NCBI RefSeq assembly: GCF_910591885.1
Contig: NC_063273.1
Location: 9,114,001 to 9,178,000, forward strand
Direction: 5' to 3'
Length of the DNA: 64,000 nucleotides
From: Bombus terrestris
Taxonomy: Eukaryota; Arthropoda; Insecta; Hymenoptera; Apidae
This document shows, in pieces, positions 39,500-54,300 of the stretch. The position numbers and the translations under genes are program-made. The notes beneath the pieces were generated by a model. That model had not been told where the DNA came from, made no database searches, and saw only the letters and a list, made by a program, of their open reading frames with translations. Every line of letters begins with the position of its first letter. Position 1 is the first letter of the stretch.

Positions 39500-40265
39500 A
39501 CGTAATGCGACATTCGCCGAATCGAAGAAACATCGTAGAAGACAAAAAGCAGACTTCCTTCTCCTCTTTCGTATTACTTCCAACTTCGTCCCAAAGATCT
39601 TCTTGCTCCGACAAACCACTTCTCCCGTTTCAACGCATACGATCTTCCTCTCTACTGACTTCTATTTCCCAACGAAACACGGAAGGACACCGTCGCCAGA
39701 GAGCCGTGACCCTTGGTGACTTTTCGCGCGTGCACGGAAGCGGATCGCTATTAAAGCCCGGCAGATACGTCAACGGGGGCACCCTGCTGCGCGAGAAGGT
39801 ATCGAGCGTGCTCTGCGGTTCTGTCGGAGGCGCTGGACCGAGAGTGGAATCGTTCGACCTGGTGGAAGGGTCGACAAAGCAGCGTAAGGAAGAACGCGTG
39901 GAGAGAGAGAAAGAGACAGTGTATGTGTATAGAAAAGAAACGCGTCTCGCAACGGAGAATAGGCGCGAGAGAAGGTGCACAAGGAGGCGGGGATGCACCG
40001 ATATGAAATATTCCCCGGAGTGTAACTCTATATTATTATCCTCTTTCACACCTCCCTGCACTTCTATGCGCGAGAGGAACCTTGGCACAATCAACGAGTG
40101 CCTCCATTGTCTCTCATTGTCGCGGCGGCTCGTGCACACGAGCGCACGCGTACCAAAAAGCGTTACAGGGTCCTGCATCCCTCGGCAGCGAAGACTCTCT
40201 ATCGTACCCCACAGGTCGACCTGCTCTCTGGAATTAATTAGCTCCGACGTGGCCACTAATTAGCA
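39500..40265. other. GC-richer island with long ORFs on both strands
   Basis: A 252-codon ORF on + (39505-40263) and a 208-codon ORF on minus (39630-40256) almost exactly overlap. The translations are Arg/Ser-rich without recognisable domains. This double-strand openness is what stop-poor CpG-rich DNA gives, so I do not call a gene. The contrast with AT-rich flanks makes it a candidate intronic regulatory island. Confidence 0.3.
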
Positions 40266-43200
40266 AATCGAGTCTCGGGCGTGTTTCTCCGGGCTCTCAT
40301 CTTATACGATTGGAAAGCGACCAGCTTATGGTAGGCTCTCTCTCCTTCGTGGACTTTCACGTGGAAGGTTTCTTTCGCCGCGGAGAATGATGCCCAAGAG
40401 TGGACTCTGCTTGGTATCGTGTACAGTTGCTCACGAAAGTTTCCGAACACTCGTAGGAAGCTTTCGTATTGCAATTTCGTACGCATTGCTACTGCAACGA
40501 GACTCCATTGTCACGATTGTAGGTGGTAAAATTTGGAAGAAACTTGAAAACGTTGGAAGCTACGAGATATTTCGTCCAAGTATATACTTCAGCAAGGGTC
40601 GTAAAAATACTCCAACAGTCGATTGTACGTTACATCGATAAGTCTCGACATTCAATGAGGCTTATGCTTTTCGTATGCTTGAGATGGCTTTTCACATTGT
40701 GATTTTTTTACCAAATATATATTTGCAGCGATATCTTGTATAATTCTGTATACGTTTTCAGATTGTCTTCAAATTTGACCAATATGATGGTGACAGTCGT
40801 ATCTATAGTGTTAATAAAATTTCAGAACGTTCTATATAACGTATAAAAGTTTTCCACGATAAGCTTTCAATTACTTTTGCGAGTCACCGCAGATTCGATT
40901 GCCTCGCGAGGTTACCGAGTTTCTTTCTGTAGACGACCATTTCCTTTTTCTTCTCTTCTTTTACATGTCTTAACATTCAGATGTTTTTTCTTTCGACCGT
41001 TTTTTGTGCGAATTCGCTCGTTGCTTTTTTCGAGACGCGTCTACTTCGCTAGGGCGAAGATCAGAATTGTAGAAGAAGTTATCTAGATGGACGTTTCTGC
41101 GGCCGAGTTTTCGAGCTAATTCGCTTTGACTGGCAGATAACGGCGACGTGCAGCTTATTCGCGGATGCTTCGCTGGAAAAATATTAACAAGCTCGCAGGT
41201 GGGGGGAAGGGGGAACAACGCGAATCTAATTAAGAATACGAGAACTGAATTTCTCGGAACTGGTTCCTGAGGACCTATTAGACCACCGACAGGACGCTTC
41301 CTCGCGACTGTACGACTTCCAAACGTGACGCCATGTTCGCGCGAGCTCCGTGAAACTCGATGAAAACACGAAGTGCATAATTCAGGATTAATCGAGGGGG
41401 AAATCGGCGCCGTTTAATTTCGATAGGACGAGCCTTGGAATTTGCATTCGGGATACCGTACGGCCAGTTATCCGCAAGTATAAATATAAGTATAAAAACA
41501 CTTGTCAGCGATGGTTACCATGGAAAAGGAAGGAAATTCTTGCGTACGATAAATAATAATAACGATGATAGCTTTCTTGGTTATAACAGAGAAATATTTT
41601 CGTTTTCGCTTAAAGGAGACATTGACCCGTAAGATTTGTACAACCCATTTCCAATGTTTCTGTTACTTTAACTACGTGTGTACTTTTCGCATGCACTTGC
41701 GCCATGTGCACTTTACATTATGCACACATCATTTACATTATGCATACTTTAAACACAAGTGTTACTTCGACTTTGTACTTGTCCGATTTCTTTCGTGTTC
41801 GTTGGAAATTAAGGAAATTTGCTTTCTTCTAGCGTACGATTATCACGCTTGAAATGTTTATATTAACTCTATCGAATCTCAAGGAAAGTATTACAACGTT
41901 TCGCTGAACCTTATTTACTGATGCAACTAACCGATCTACGATTCATCGGAAGCATCAATTTCCATATGACCTCTCGTCGAATTCGCTAAAAGTAACATGG
42001 CGAATCTACGTGCTTCGTAATACGAACGTGTCGAGTCACGATATTCGCTGTTTAGCCACTAGATGATCGACGAAAAACACGTTTTACGAGTATACAACCA
42101 AATTCGATATAATGCGTTTCGTTTGACGAATATCCTAAAATTCTTCTCAAAAGTCTACGTATTTTGCAGCAGAATTGTACTTTATCGACGTATGCCGTGT
42201 AACAAGTGCAGTCAAGCTACGATATTCGCTGTTTAACGAATCCACGGCGAAACAAAAGCGCAATTTCCCATTGGAAGGGTAAAGATTCTCGATATATCGT
42301 GCCATCGAACGTTAAATCGCGATTCGTTCGAGTGTATCGCTGGGTAATCCATCAGGCCCGTGTCTCCTTCGTCCTGGCTATTAAATAATTCAATGAATCG
42401 GCCGATATAGACGGCGGGACGAAAGAAAAGGAGAAGAAAATCAGGGGACGAGGGGAAGAAAAAGGAAGGATGGAAGAAGGGACAGCTGGGAAACGGTAAA
42501 AAATGAACGATAGCGAAGCACGGTTACGCACAGACCGGGGTGATTCGATGCGTGACATTGCTCGTTTAAGAGTCTCGCGCTGCGCAAAACGGCGCTCCTT
42601 TTTCCTTCCTCGCGGCGCATTGTCGGCGCCGGTTATCGCGCCGCTAATGCGACGCTAATAAGAGGTGTCTCCTGTTTCGAGAATCGCTCCTCTTTTTGCC
42701 CTGTTGTCAGCATCTCGTACGGAAGTCCCCGATGTCGTCGACCGGTCGACAATCAGCCAAGCCTGGCCCGATAAAAGGGCGTTGTTGGAATTGCATTAAG
42801 ATAGAACCACGAATGGTCTTCCGTTTATCTTCTACGCTAGTCTGTTTTTCCTTAGGTTCCTCGTAGGTTTATCGTAGGTTTCTCCAATGGCTAAATTCGT
42901 TTATATCTATCTATTTGTTTATATTGCCCTGTTTAGCTTAAAATTGATTTAATATTTCTAGAATTTTACGTCTATTTGTTTGAACGAAATTTTAGTTGGC
43001 GCTTTGTTAAATAAACTTCATTCGTATTTGCAAGCAGTTATGTAGTGATTTTTGTATACATTTTTAGTTTGCTTTCAAACTTTGTCATCGAATGTAATTA
43101 GCATATTCGAATTTCAGAACGATACGAATAAAATTTCGTAATATTTCGCGTGAACGCACAATATGCTCGTAAAAGGTGTCTATAAATTTTCGGATATCTT

Positions 43201-44009
43201 GGTGAGCCTGATATTATATTTACATTTCCTACGTGTTTCCTATTTTTATATATCCATTTAAATTCCCTATAAATATATAGAAACTTTAATTATTTATCAC
43301 AGTCTAATAATTACCGTTATCGTGGTTGATGTGGCGTTCGATTAACCCAAAATGTTAATTTTATTTGAAATTGAATTGCAAGACGCGATAAATTAAACGA
43401 GGCGTTCCACGATCTGCCGCGCAGTTGACAGCGACGAGGATTAACGTTGCAAATCGTTCGTACGTACAAAGTATTCGATGCAAAAAATGCAAATGTATAA
43501 TCGATTTCACGTCCGGCATCAGAAGCGTCCTATCGTTCGTGGCGTTATCTTTCGATCATTTTCTCGACGTACTCGTGAAAGTTGAAGTATCTGGTATATC
43601 TTCCAGGGGTTTAGCGTTTGCGCGTAGATTGGTAATCACGATATTCTTAATACTCCATCTAGACGTGGCCATTGACGCGACAGAACAGGTTTGATATCGA
43701 TTTTGAATATTCAGATGAGAAAAGTAAATTAACATTCAGAGAAAGGAAAAATAAGCTGTCATTTATTTTCTTCCGTTTCTCAGACTGTATTAATTACAAT
43801 GAATTTCTTATTGATTCCCTATGTTCCTTTAGAAATAAATCCACCGAAAAACTCATACTCGGTCGAAAAAAGAATTTAATAACGGAAGAATCATTAATTC
43901 CTATAACATAAAGTCTTTCACAACATATATATACCATCTTTTATGTATTCAATAGTAATTGGAACGACCAACGATAATTTGTCATTTGTCTCACATAGTA
44001 CAGCATATA

Positions 44010-44605
44010 CACTCCTCGCCAAAAAGATAGCCCGGGTATGCTATCTTTAATTTCTTAATGACGCGTGTAGAGTTTTTCGTCTCTAACGTATAATATCAAA
44101 ACATTACGAGTTCCGAATATGCGGTTCGTTGAAGATAATTAAAAATATTATGAGGTTTAGTGTGTAACAAAAAAAATTGTTTTATTTTAAGAACGAAATG
44201 ATAACACATGTACAATAAGAAATTAATAATCAACATAAATTGTAACTAACAATAATTACTTATCAAACATATATATTTATTTAATAATGGTTATTTGTAT
44301 TTATCTACTATTACTTTTATTGTACGATACCCATTTTATATTGTACTGTAATCTTTACTCGTTGATAGATCATAGACTTTCGAGCAATTTTTAAACGTAT
44401 TAACAGAGTGTGCTATCATTTCGTTCTTAAAATAAAACAACTTTTTTGTTACACACTAAACCACATAATATCTTTAATTATTTTCAACGAACCGCATATT
44501 CCGAGCTCATAATGTTTTGATATTATACGTTACAGGCGAAAAACTTTGCACACGTCATTGAGAAATTAAAGATTGCACATCTGGGCTGTCTTCTGGCGAG
44601 GACTG
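44010..44605. mobile_element. Tc1/mariner-type MITE with about 200-bp inverted repeats
   Basis: A 596-bp nearly palindromic element. The left arm (44010-44208) begins CACTCCTCGCCAAAAAGATA; the right arm (44409-44605) is its inverted copy and ends GGCGAGGACTG. TA lies outside both ends (44008-44009 and 44606-44607). Matching internal blocks include AAGAACGAAATGATA versus its complement near the loop, the GTGTGTAACAA / TTGTTACACAC pair, and CGAACCGCATATTC / GAATATGCGGTTCG. The 200-bp loop is AT-rich with no transposase. TA target duplication and CAGTCCTCGCCA-like ends fit the Tc1/mariner superfamily. Arms differ at scattered positions, so it is not a very recent insertion. Its transcript would fold into a long hairpin. 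Confidence 0.85.
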
Positions 44606-44879
44606 TATGACATACTATCACGAAAGAAACGAAATTTCTGCATGTAGAGCTAAATCAACGAGCAGCCACTATACCATAAAGTACGTATTCGAATTTGAAT
44701 TCTAAAAAGCCCAACTCGAAGCGTTTGCTGCATTGAAAGCAGCTATTCTTCTAGCACGACAAACTATACCTGCTCACTTGCAGCTAACGGATGCGATCCT
44801 AGCGACTCTAGACGCGAGACCATCTGCATCCGGTGTAACACAGCGAGTCGAACATTGTCCTGAAGCGCAGCAGGCCGAC

Positions 44880-45350
44880 CTCATGCGTACACCCGCTCGT
44901 TATGAGCTCTCTTTCTCTTGCTCTCTGTCTCGCCTCTGTAACCCGCTCAGAGAAAAGAGAAAGAGAGCGAAGCTCGAACGCGTTCGCTCGAGGAGGATGG
45001 TAAATGGTAAATGGGAAATTGTAAATGGTAGACCACTAGTGCGCGCCGAACATGAATGAATGGAACCTGCTTCGCCACTTGCATACCTATTATAGGAACT
45101 GAGCCAGCCGCGTACGTGTATACGGTGAACGCTGGCTTCGTGTGTGACCAGTTCACGCACACAGCGTGTCCATGCACGTCGACACGTGTAGACACGCGAC
45201 CGTCTCGCTGCACAATGCGTCGATCTGTTTATCCGTCTGTCGTTCCTGTGCTCCGACTTGCTCTCGACACACGGAGAACTGCCCTTGGTTAATGGCATCT
45301 TCGCGGTCGACTCGTTTTCTGAATCGTGGCGTAACGCGCGTAAGGTCGGG
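44880..45350. other. GC-richer intronic block with chance ORFs
   Basis: Overlapping ORFs occur on both strands (up to 132 codons) with no recognisable domain. A local imperfect repeat TAAATGGTAAATGGGAAATTGTAAATGG is at 45001-45028. A regulatory role is possible but unsupported. Confidence 0.3.
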
Positions 45351-48300
45351 GTGAGTTCAGAGTTCGATTCGTGAATCTTTGTTGTGGTTGCGTCGAATCG
45401 TGTTCGTTGCTTTTTGCCACGGGGTAGAAGATAGAGGGCAGTACGTAGATAGACGGGTTATAAATTTAGATTATTGGAAGTTTTAAGGTCGTCGGATGGA
45501 TTAATCGTCGGGAATTGAATGGAGATTTTATAGTCGATAGATTGGTTTCGTTTGAGAATGAGCGTAGAGCGATTGAAGGAACGGAAAAGCGAAATGGGAA
45601 TTTTTGGGTGGTTGATCGCGTTGATTTTGTTCGAAAAGGCGACTAATTGAAGGAATCAGAGACGAAGTAGAGATTTCGGGCTGTTTCGTGACTTTGTTGA
45701 CTTTGTTTAGTTGCAAATTGATCGGAAGAATCAAAGGTGAAATAAAAATCTCACCCGATTAAGGTTGTTGGGTAGATTGACTTCGTTTGGGAAAGAACGT
45801 ACGTACGATTGAAAGAAACAGAGGTAGTTCGTTCTTGGACGAACGAGTAATTTGATTTATGGATTGTTGATTAGATCGATTTCATGCTTAGTTTCTGGAT
45901 GATTTATGACTTATTGATTGGATCTATTTCATCTGAGACGGTATACGTATATCGTTTGAAAGAATCTGGAATAAACGAGTTTCTGAATGAACAAGTAATT
46001 TCATTTGCTAGAACATTTGCTTTGTAAAATGAACGTATCTTTGTCGTATCCTTTGAGTCTCTGCTTAAAACGGTATGTAACCGCTAAACCTGCCCAACAA
46101 TGAACTTGTAAATATTGCTTCCAGAAGATCCAATATCCGAATCGAACAACATTAAACCCGCAATGGGCGAAACGACCGATGAACATTCCTTATCGAAACT
46201 GGCGGAGGTTAAAGTTCCAGGCGGAAAAATTCCAGGCAGATTCAATTACAGTGGTGCGGGCATTTTGTAATCGTTGAATGGCGTATCGACGCACGACGCA
46301 TACTTTATGAAGCCAGTTTCGCTAATTGGTGAGCGCGTAGCTTAACAAGGTAGTCTTGTAGGCAGTAAAATGATCAAATTTTCATCCTGGCCGCGATCAC
46401 AAACCCAGACGCTGCACACTCGGTACTCGTGCACGTCAGAAAGTGGCTCGTTACTTACGAGCCCGACCCGATAATTACTATCCCGTTTAACACACCGATG
46501 AAATTTACTGGTCAATATATTATCCTTTACGCGCCGAGCAACGGGCCGATTTAATGGTTTCATTCGCGCCGCGACGGAAAGCGTCTCCTTCTGCGAGGCG
46601 AGCCGTTGCACAAGGCTCCGCGTGGAAACCGAGTCGCGTCGATACGTCTGCCATCCTTTAAATCAAACCGCGCATAATACTAACTCTCCTGCTTTTCGTG
46701 CAATCTTGCAACGATCGGTCGAATACGAACCCATTGCGAGTCTTTTCTTTTTCCTTCCTCTTTGTCCCTTCTCGTTCCTCTCGTCGTGCACGCGAACGTT
46801 TTACGACCGACCCGAGAACTCGCCTCTTAAAACGAGAGAACGTTTTTTAATTTCTCGTTTTCTACCGCGCAAAGGAACCCGTCGCTAATGATGTCGCAAA
46901 TTCGTCCCACTTTACCTCCGCCTCGATTATCGAAACTTCTTACGACGTGGGTAATTTGATATATATGCATATTTTTACTAATTATATAGTAGATATGCCG
47001 TAAAGATTGTGTTATGTTGGCTCGTAAGTTCGTGTTTTAGGCTTCGATTTTAGTCTCTTTTTTTTCATAATCATTCGACGTTCGTTAATCAACTAATACG
47101 CTTCGTCGTTAGTTCGAACTTTTCTCGATATCAATCTTCGAAGAATTTTCCCAGTTGCACGTTGCGAAAGGAGATTATTTTCGTTTCACTTCGGGGCTTA
47201 ACGTTACGTAAACAATATCTCTCGCCGATACGAATGTGTCTAATCGATCTCAATATGCAAACGTCAGTGTACAAAATTGCATATTACGACGTTAATGTAC
47301 AAGGAAAAACCAAAATCTGTCACGTAACTATCACGTATATCCGTCAAACGAATCTCGTGATTTTCACTGAACGCGCGATAAAAACCATAAAAACCTACGA
47401 GCCGGTCGATATATTGTTAAAATTCGTTACCTTTTTCTTCGCGCAAATACAAGTGGCAATTATCGTATCTAACACTCGTCACACTAATCACACTGTTTTC
47501 TATGTATTTATATACAGGTCACACAAAAAATTATCCTATTTATACACCTCGCATCAACTTTGTCCAAGATAGATGTTTGACGTAACGTTCGACAGGTTAA
47601 GGATTAAATTACGTAGTCCACGAGCGGTATGCGTGCGATTCGATGAGTCGCGGTATCACCGACTGGACCGTACACTTCTGTGTTCACCGATCATGTACGC
47701 GTTTCCCGCGAGAAAAACGTATTCGAACGTACATTCGGGGTGGTGCAAACCAACGATCGCCAACACGTTCTGCATTTATTACCTAACGCGGCGATATTAC
47801 CTTTGGGGAAGAAAGTTCAACGACTGCGTGCCCGGTCGTATTGCAATTACCGACTAGTCTCGTTCACAGCGGTTCTTCCTGGACAGTTTCGACGAGTATC
47901 GTCGCCTCGACGGTAGACTTTAGCCATCTCCGGTCTCGATCGACCATCGCCAACTGACCATTTTGCCTGGTTGCGCAATAGGTCGTTGCTAGCGAGCGTC
48001 TTTCACGAAGATCTTTCACCGAATTATCAAAACTCGCACACGATTTATCCCAGGCAGATGTCTGCAGACGAGGAAGAACACAGATCGGTTACGTGATCGT
48101 CAAAGGTAGACGGCGATTCCGTCGATACGATCGATTTTATTAATGGCGAACTTGGAGATCGCGGAAGCTGTGTCTCAAATCCAAACGTTTTCTTCATTTC
48201 GTTCTAAACGATCTTTTGACCGGCGATTATATTAATCGTGCTTTTTACTTCCTGTCTAGTTGACTTGTTAATTGTACGCAGGGAGAACGCTTTCGAAACT

Positions 48301-51300
48301 TATTGTCCCTTTATCTGGCTTCATTCGGCTGGTCCCGATCGATTAATTTGTCCCGTTGGTAACGGTGTCACGCGCTGCAGGGGCTTGTCATTTTTCATGC
48401 GAATCGCCAACACCGTTCCGAACCGCGCGTAATCTACGCTTTCGATCGCCACTTTCGAGCCACCGTCAATTAATTCGGCTGTCTGGTGGAAGTGGACGCG
48501 ACACGACGGACGAATCGTCTAAATAGCAGCCTGATTAACCGTTCTGCGTCGATACTTTTCACACTGAAAGTTACACGTTCAGCAAAATCGAGTTTCTCTT
48601 CTAAAGTGTCAACTAACGTTTTTATTTTACAATAACATGGAGACACCTTAATTTCCTAGATTTTCGTAGCCTAATAAGAACCATAAGAGAATTCTCAGCG
48701 TGACGAAATACTGCGATCCCTGTTTCCTTATTCGCGATGTCTTTTTTTCAATTAATTTACATCGCTGAATTTTATCTGAAAGGGAATTTCGGGGATTCGT
48801 CCAGCAAAGATTTTCTTCGCTTAAATTTCACAACTTTATGAAATTTGAAGGTTCGAAGGAATATAAAATATTTTTTTTAAATTATGAAATTCTTCTGCTT
48901 CTTTGATTTTTATCTACGTTCCCATGACGTATCTACTCATTGAATTAGTTTTCGAATCTTTTAACGATCTTAATAATGTTTACGAAATTTCTAGACAATT
49001 TCCTAGCTTTTTTAACAAGTTGGTCGTAACTTAAAGAATTCCCAACGACGAACAACTCGACGAAACACTCGAGTCATAAATAAGTTTAACCTGTCTGTCC
49101 CTAATTCGAGGACCAATTTTCGTGAACGATTTGCCCGGGCCGGAAACGTCACGATGCAAGTGTATAGCTGACGATGCAGTCATTAAATCAACGCGATCGT
49201 CTAAAGGGTCCTGGCGAATTACCAGAACCACGCGATCCTTCTTCGACCAAGTACGTATGATAATCAGCTAGTCAGTGCGTTACCATTTCGAACGAAAGTT
49301 AACGAGCTTAACGACCTCCGTTCTCACCGATCGATTCGTCGATATTCTCGATAACTTCGTGTCTTCGCGTGCTTTATATCTCGTACGAGCCTCCTAGGCG
49401 CGATTAATCAATGCCCCGAACAAACGTATTCTTGGATCGTAAAAAAAATTTACGATGTTTTTATTGGCCTGCTAAGCAGCGTCGTTCGATAGGCAATGTC
49501 TAAATTTACAATTCTGTACGCTCTAGAGCGTTAAACAGGTAAATCTGTGCGAGAACAGAGAACCGAGAAATCGTCTATTCGTGTATTAACCCACTTCTTA
49601 TTTAATTTTTCGTACAAACGGTACTATAATGACGTTCTTCGAGATGCGATTTCGTTTTTTAAAACGGGTACAGGAGTCTTTAAATATTCCGCTTTTTATC
49701 CTAATGTGTTTATTTAAACAAGGACGTTTATTGCGAAAACGGAAATAATTAACAGAGAAATTTGAAATCGCCCATTTTTATAATAATTTCATTATTTAGA
49801 GATGCTATCTCTCCATGCCTAACGTCTCACATAAATAAAGGATAAATTATACCCACTTATTTATCTGTATAAAGATAAACCCGACTTAATTGAAATTGAT
49901 TCGTCATCTATTAATTCTTAATTTCGCAATCATAGAGGTTCCCGATTAAAATTACGGCCCGGCTAATATGTTGCGGAAACGATATCTCAGTTTTCAATCT
50001 TACGATTAAAATGAAAATGTTTCCACGAGTAGGTAGACATTTATTCTCGAAAAAATGCTTCAACACGCATCTCTCGTTCGTATTTACATCACAAAAGTAC
50101 CTATCGACAAACATCCCCACTCCGGCTTGCCAATTATCGAACGCGATCGCTCGTAAGATTAATGCGCGATTGCAGGAAACGATTTTAATAGCCCGTCGTT
50201 AGAAGTTCGACTGCGTCTTTAAATTTGCATCTTGCACGGGAATTAATATTTAAAATCCTACAACGGGCGCATTCAATCGTCGCGGCGCTCCCTCGCGATT
50301 GCAAACTCGAAGATACGTAGACCGTGGAATCCGGCTCCGATTAATCGATACAATTAAGCCGATAAAACTCTCGCGAACGAGGAGGCAACGTATCGTCCGC
50401 GTGGCTCGTTAAACGATCTTCGTTCCGCCTTCCATCTTTATTCCGGAAATTGCCCCGCGCGCGTCCTTTTTCTCCACATTAATCTCGATCGAGTGGGATA
50501 AGAAAAAATCCAAAGGAACGAAGAATTTCGACTGGCTGGAATGGACGAGCAAGATTCACCGTGACTTTGTTGATTTACGTGGCGCGGCTCGCCCATCAAA
50601 ATAATACATCCGCGCGTACTTAGTCGCACGTATCTGATTATATTATGGTGATTAATGACGTCCACCGTCGAAACGATAACGTTTCAATTCAATTTATGAT
50701 CGGTCGTACGTTAGCCGCGTCGGTTAAATATCTGGCGATACATCAAGTCAGCTTGTGGTGGCGTGGGTATGTCCTTTTCTCGAGAGGTTCGTCCTAAAAT
50801 GCCGCGAATTCTTGCGACATTAATATTTACGTTCGAAATAGCCTTTTGTGGCGAGAAAAATATACGGTGAATTTTAAAGACACGAAAGTACAGAAATTTG
50901 TTTTGCCTACACATACGTACTTGCGTAGATATGTAAGTAATTTGTGATAGGAGAAACCGGAAAGAACGTTCAGAATTTCTTCTATCTATCCCGTATCGAC
51001 GGTAGCGAGATGAAGGTATTTTGAATCTACTTATGAAACATCAACTTTCACGTAAAAATGTGATTAACAGATTCCTCTAACACGAACGTGATACACGCTT
51101 TAGAACGACAAGTTTGTTCTTCTTTCTTAAACGTTGTTTAGCCGTGCAGGATCGAGCCACCATAGCAAATATTTCGTTCTCTTCGATCGTTAGCGAAGAA
51201 AATACATTTTCTCCGAAGTTTCTGCAAAGAAGACATCACGCACTGATATTAGCGCTGAGAAAATATACCCGCATTTAGCCAGTTAATAACTCGTTGAAGA

Positions 51301-54300
51301 GACGTATCATGATACCTACTTCCTTTTCAAATTGGTAGGTATCTGTTAAGCTATGGATATTTATCGTTTAGTTAGTTAATAATTTATTCAAATAGAATGT
51401 CGCTTATGCACAACATCTGGCCAGAAAGAGTTAACACGATTCAAGTCTCTCGTTTCTTCGAACAAAAATCACGTTGAAGGAACGTACGTACCTTTCAAAG
51501 AACCAGCAGACCATTCAATAAATCTTACGTCATTCCACGCGCAAACAAGGTTTCGAACGCGAAATCGAACGAGCTCGCCTATGCACGCATCGAAATCACC
51601 AGCGTCCGAGCCGAGAGACACGCTCGGTAACGTTTGTTTCTGCGCAACGTGTCTTACTCAGTCGAGCGGCTTGTATAATTCGATTCAGACTGGCCAATAA
51701 ACGGGCCACATGGACCAAACGAGCACGTCGAAACACCACGAATATTCCTCTAGCGTGTAAGTGCTCTGGATTTTCTTGTTCATACGCGCGTTCCTACGTT
51801 GCCCGAAGCCGGCTTCGGATATCAAAAACCAGTTCGAAGTCAGCGAAGCATTATGATCCCGAATACACAACCGTGGCCCGTTAACTAATCTCCCTATGGC
51901 GACCTTCCATTAGCTCGATTCCACGGCCGATACATCATCGCGTGTGCGAGCAGCGTTCCTCTCCTTTTCGCTTGGGTTCGTTCCTCCCGGCGGATCTGTG
52001 AGTCGTGAGGGTGACCGCTAAGGATGGGGCGTGATTTCTGCGCTAGTTTTTAGTCCAAGCCGAGCGTAATAAATTAGAATTGGAAGGATTTTTATACGAA
52101 TTTATCTTTTTTCGGACGTAATTAAGAAATGGAATTTTTACCCAGGTATTTTACTTTGAATATTTTCAATGTTATTCGTCAAATGTTTGCATGAGTTTTC
52201 TACGAACAGGGTTAGGATAGTCGATTGTCTGGTATACCTGTTGAGGTTATTAGATGTATAAACAGAGGAACGCGCGGATAAAGTGTAAAGTAGAAAATAT
52301 ATTTTAATACAGAAGTGTAAGTACAAGTAGGAATATAATTTGAGCTGGTCTCGATCCGCACGCTAGCAGTGTTACCCTATAACTGAAAGCCCCGAAGCCA
52401 TGGTTGCCTGTCTACTGTCTGCCTTCGTTTCAGTCTATTGTCTATACGCTGTCGATGGCTTCACTGCTTGAGAAAACTAAAAAGACCAGATGTAGAGTTT
52501 TCTTAGAAGTGGTGACCACTTCGATAATACCAAACAGGGATCGTTAATTCTGCACGAAGAGAATTCCTACGTTATCAATTTGGCATGTCCGTCCTGACGT
52601 CGTTACGTTTCTTATCGTAATGCGCGTTTCACAACGAAGAAGAAAAAAAAAAAGAACTATATCCGTTTCTCAGCTATGCTACCCGAAGGCATCGACTTCC
52701 ATCAGATTTCCTCTCCGTCTCTTCGTCGATATTTTATTCCAGCAAATCGATACGGATTGATAAAACCAGCTTGCAAAAAGAAGCCACTGAAAATTTCCCC
52801 GCTGTGAAAGATCGAGCCTAAAGAAAGTCCTATCCTTTTTAAAGATACGATCGGTATCGCAACGATCAAACTTCTTTCGGGCATAGCGTGTCATAAACAC
52901 CAGATACGGTAGACGATTTCCAGAACGCTCGAGAGCCATTGGAAGCTTTCGATCAGTGATTCAGAGCGGAAGATGGTCCGCGGACCGTTGAAGATCTCGA
53001 ACCGCCTTAGCCCGAGGCGAGCTTCCGTCGCTCGACAAATCATTCCTCGTTAACGCCGACCTCCTCTTTCGTTCTCTTTCGATACCGCGGCGAAAAAATA
53101 TCAATTTGCAGTATATCTGGCGGTGCGTACAGACCGGTTAACGGTTCTCTTGTCCGCCGCGGGTTCCACGTCTCCTTTCTACCTCTCGGCCTCTACCCTT
53201 CTTTCGACCGTGCTGCGATTATCGAGCGTTCCTCATCTTCGATCTTTCGGTTCTCGTCTCTTCCGCTTCCCGCCACGGGAACCGATCTGATACGCGTTAT
53301 CCAGCCTTCTTCGTCCCGCGTTATCCCGCTTGTTAACGTTCGGCACACTTATCATCCGGCTAAAATAATTTATTGTCACGATCGGCTACGCCGGCTCTTC
53401 GATCCTGTCCTCTTCGACCGGCGGCTGTTACCGTTCAAAGACACCGAGCATTATCCTCGATTAACCCGTCCCGATTTCATCGTTTTTCCACCTGCCGGCT
53501 ACTCTGATCCAATTAATTTCTACGGGAACGCTTTCATTATGCTAACGAACCACCGGAGGTTTCGGTCTCTTTTTAGAGTTAGGGACGTTCTGCCCGAGTA
53601 AATTTAAATGTTAGCGTAAAGCGAGGTTAGGTTACGCCAGTCAGGCTAAGTATATTTTGTGTTGTAACTCGGCCAGTTCGACCGCCAACAAGATTTTAAC
53701 AGTTCATATCCGAGGATAGACCATTTGATTATTCGACGCTATTAGTGGCGTGGTAAATGGTGAAATATATTGCGCACGTTGACAGCTCGATGATTATAAC
53801 TTTTTATGAGAAAGTGTGTGTTATAACTTCTCTACTCGTCAGAAGGGGAAACGTTCGTCCAAGTAATATTAAAATTCTCCGCTGTAATTATCATAATTCA
53901 GAATTTTAGAATATCGAAGCGCCAGTCACTATAATAATCCTACCTTACTGTACGTCCATCAAGCGTATCCTGTATATCGGATGCATTCGATCGAAATGGA
54001 GAATCTGTGTATCTCGATGATCGAAGATAAGAATATAGTGAAGGATTAATTTCTGCATTAAAAGACGTAAAATTATTCGTAATCGAGGAAGACGTTGGGA
54101 TTTCATCGAGGCTATAAACGAAAGGATCCGTTCGTGTGATCCTGGCGGAAAGTTCCTTCATTTTTCGAGCACGGCTGAGCGTGCAGAAATGAAAAGCGTC
54201 ATTTAGTAGCGTCAATAGCTCGCGAAGCTTTCCCACATGAGCAAGGTACATGTCGCGAATTCTTCTTCTTCGTTTGAGGAATTTCTTCGGACAAATTGTT

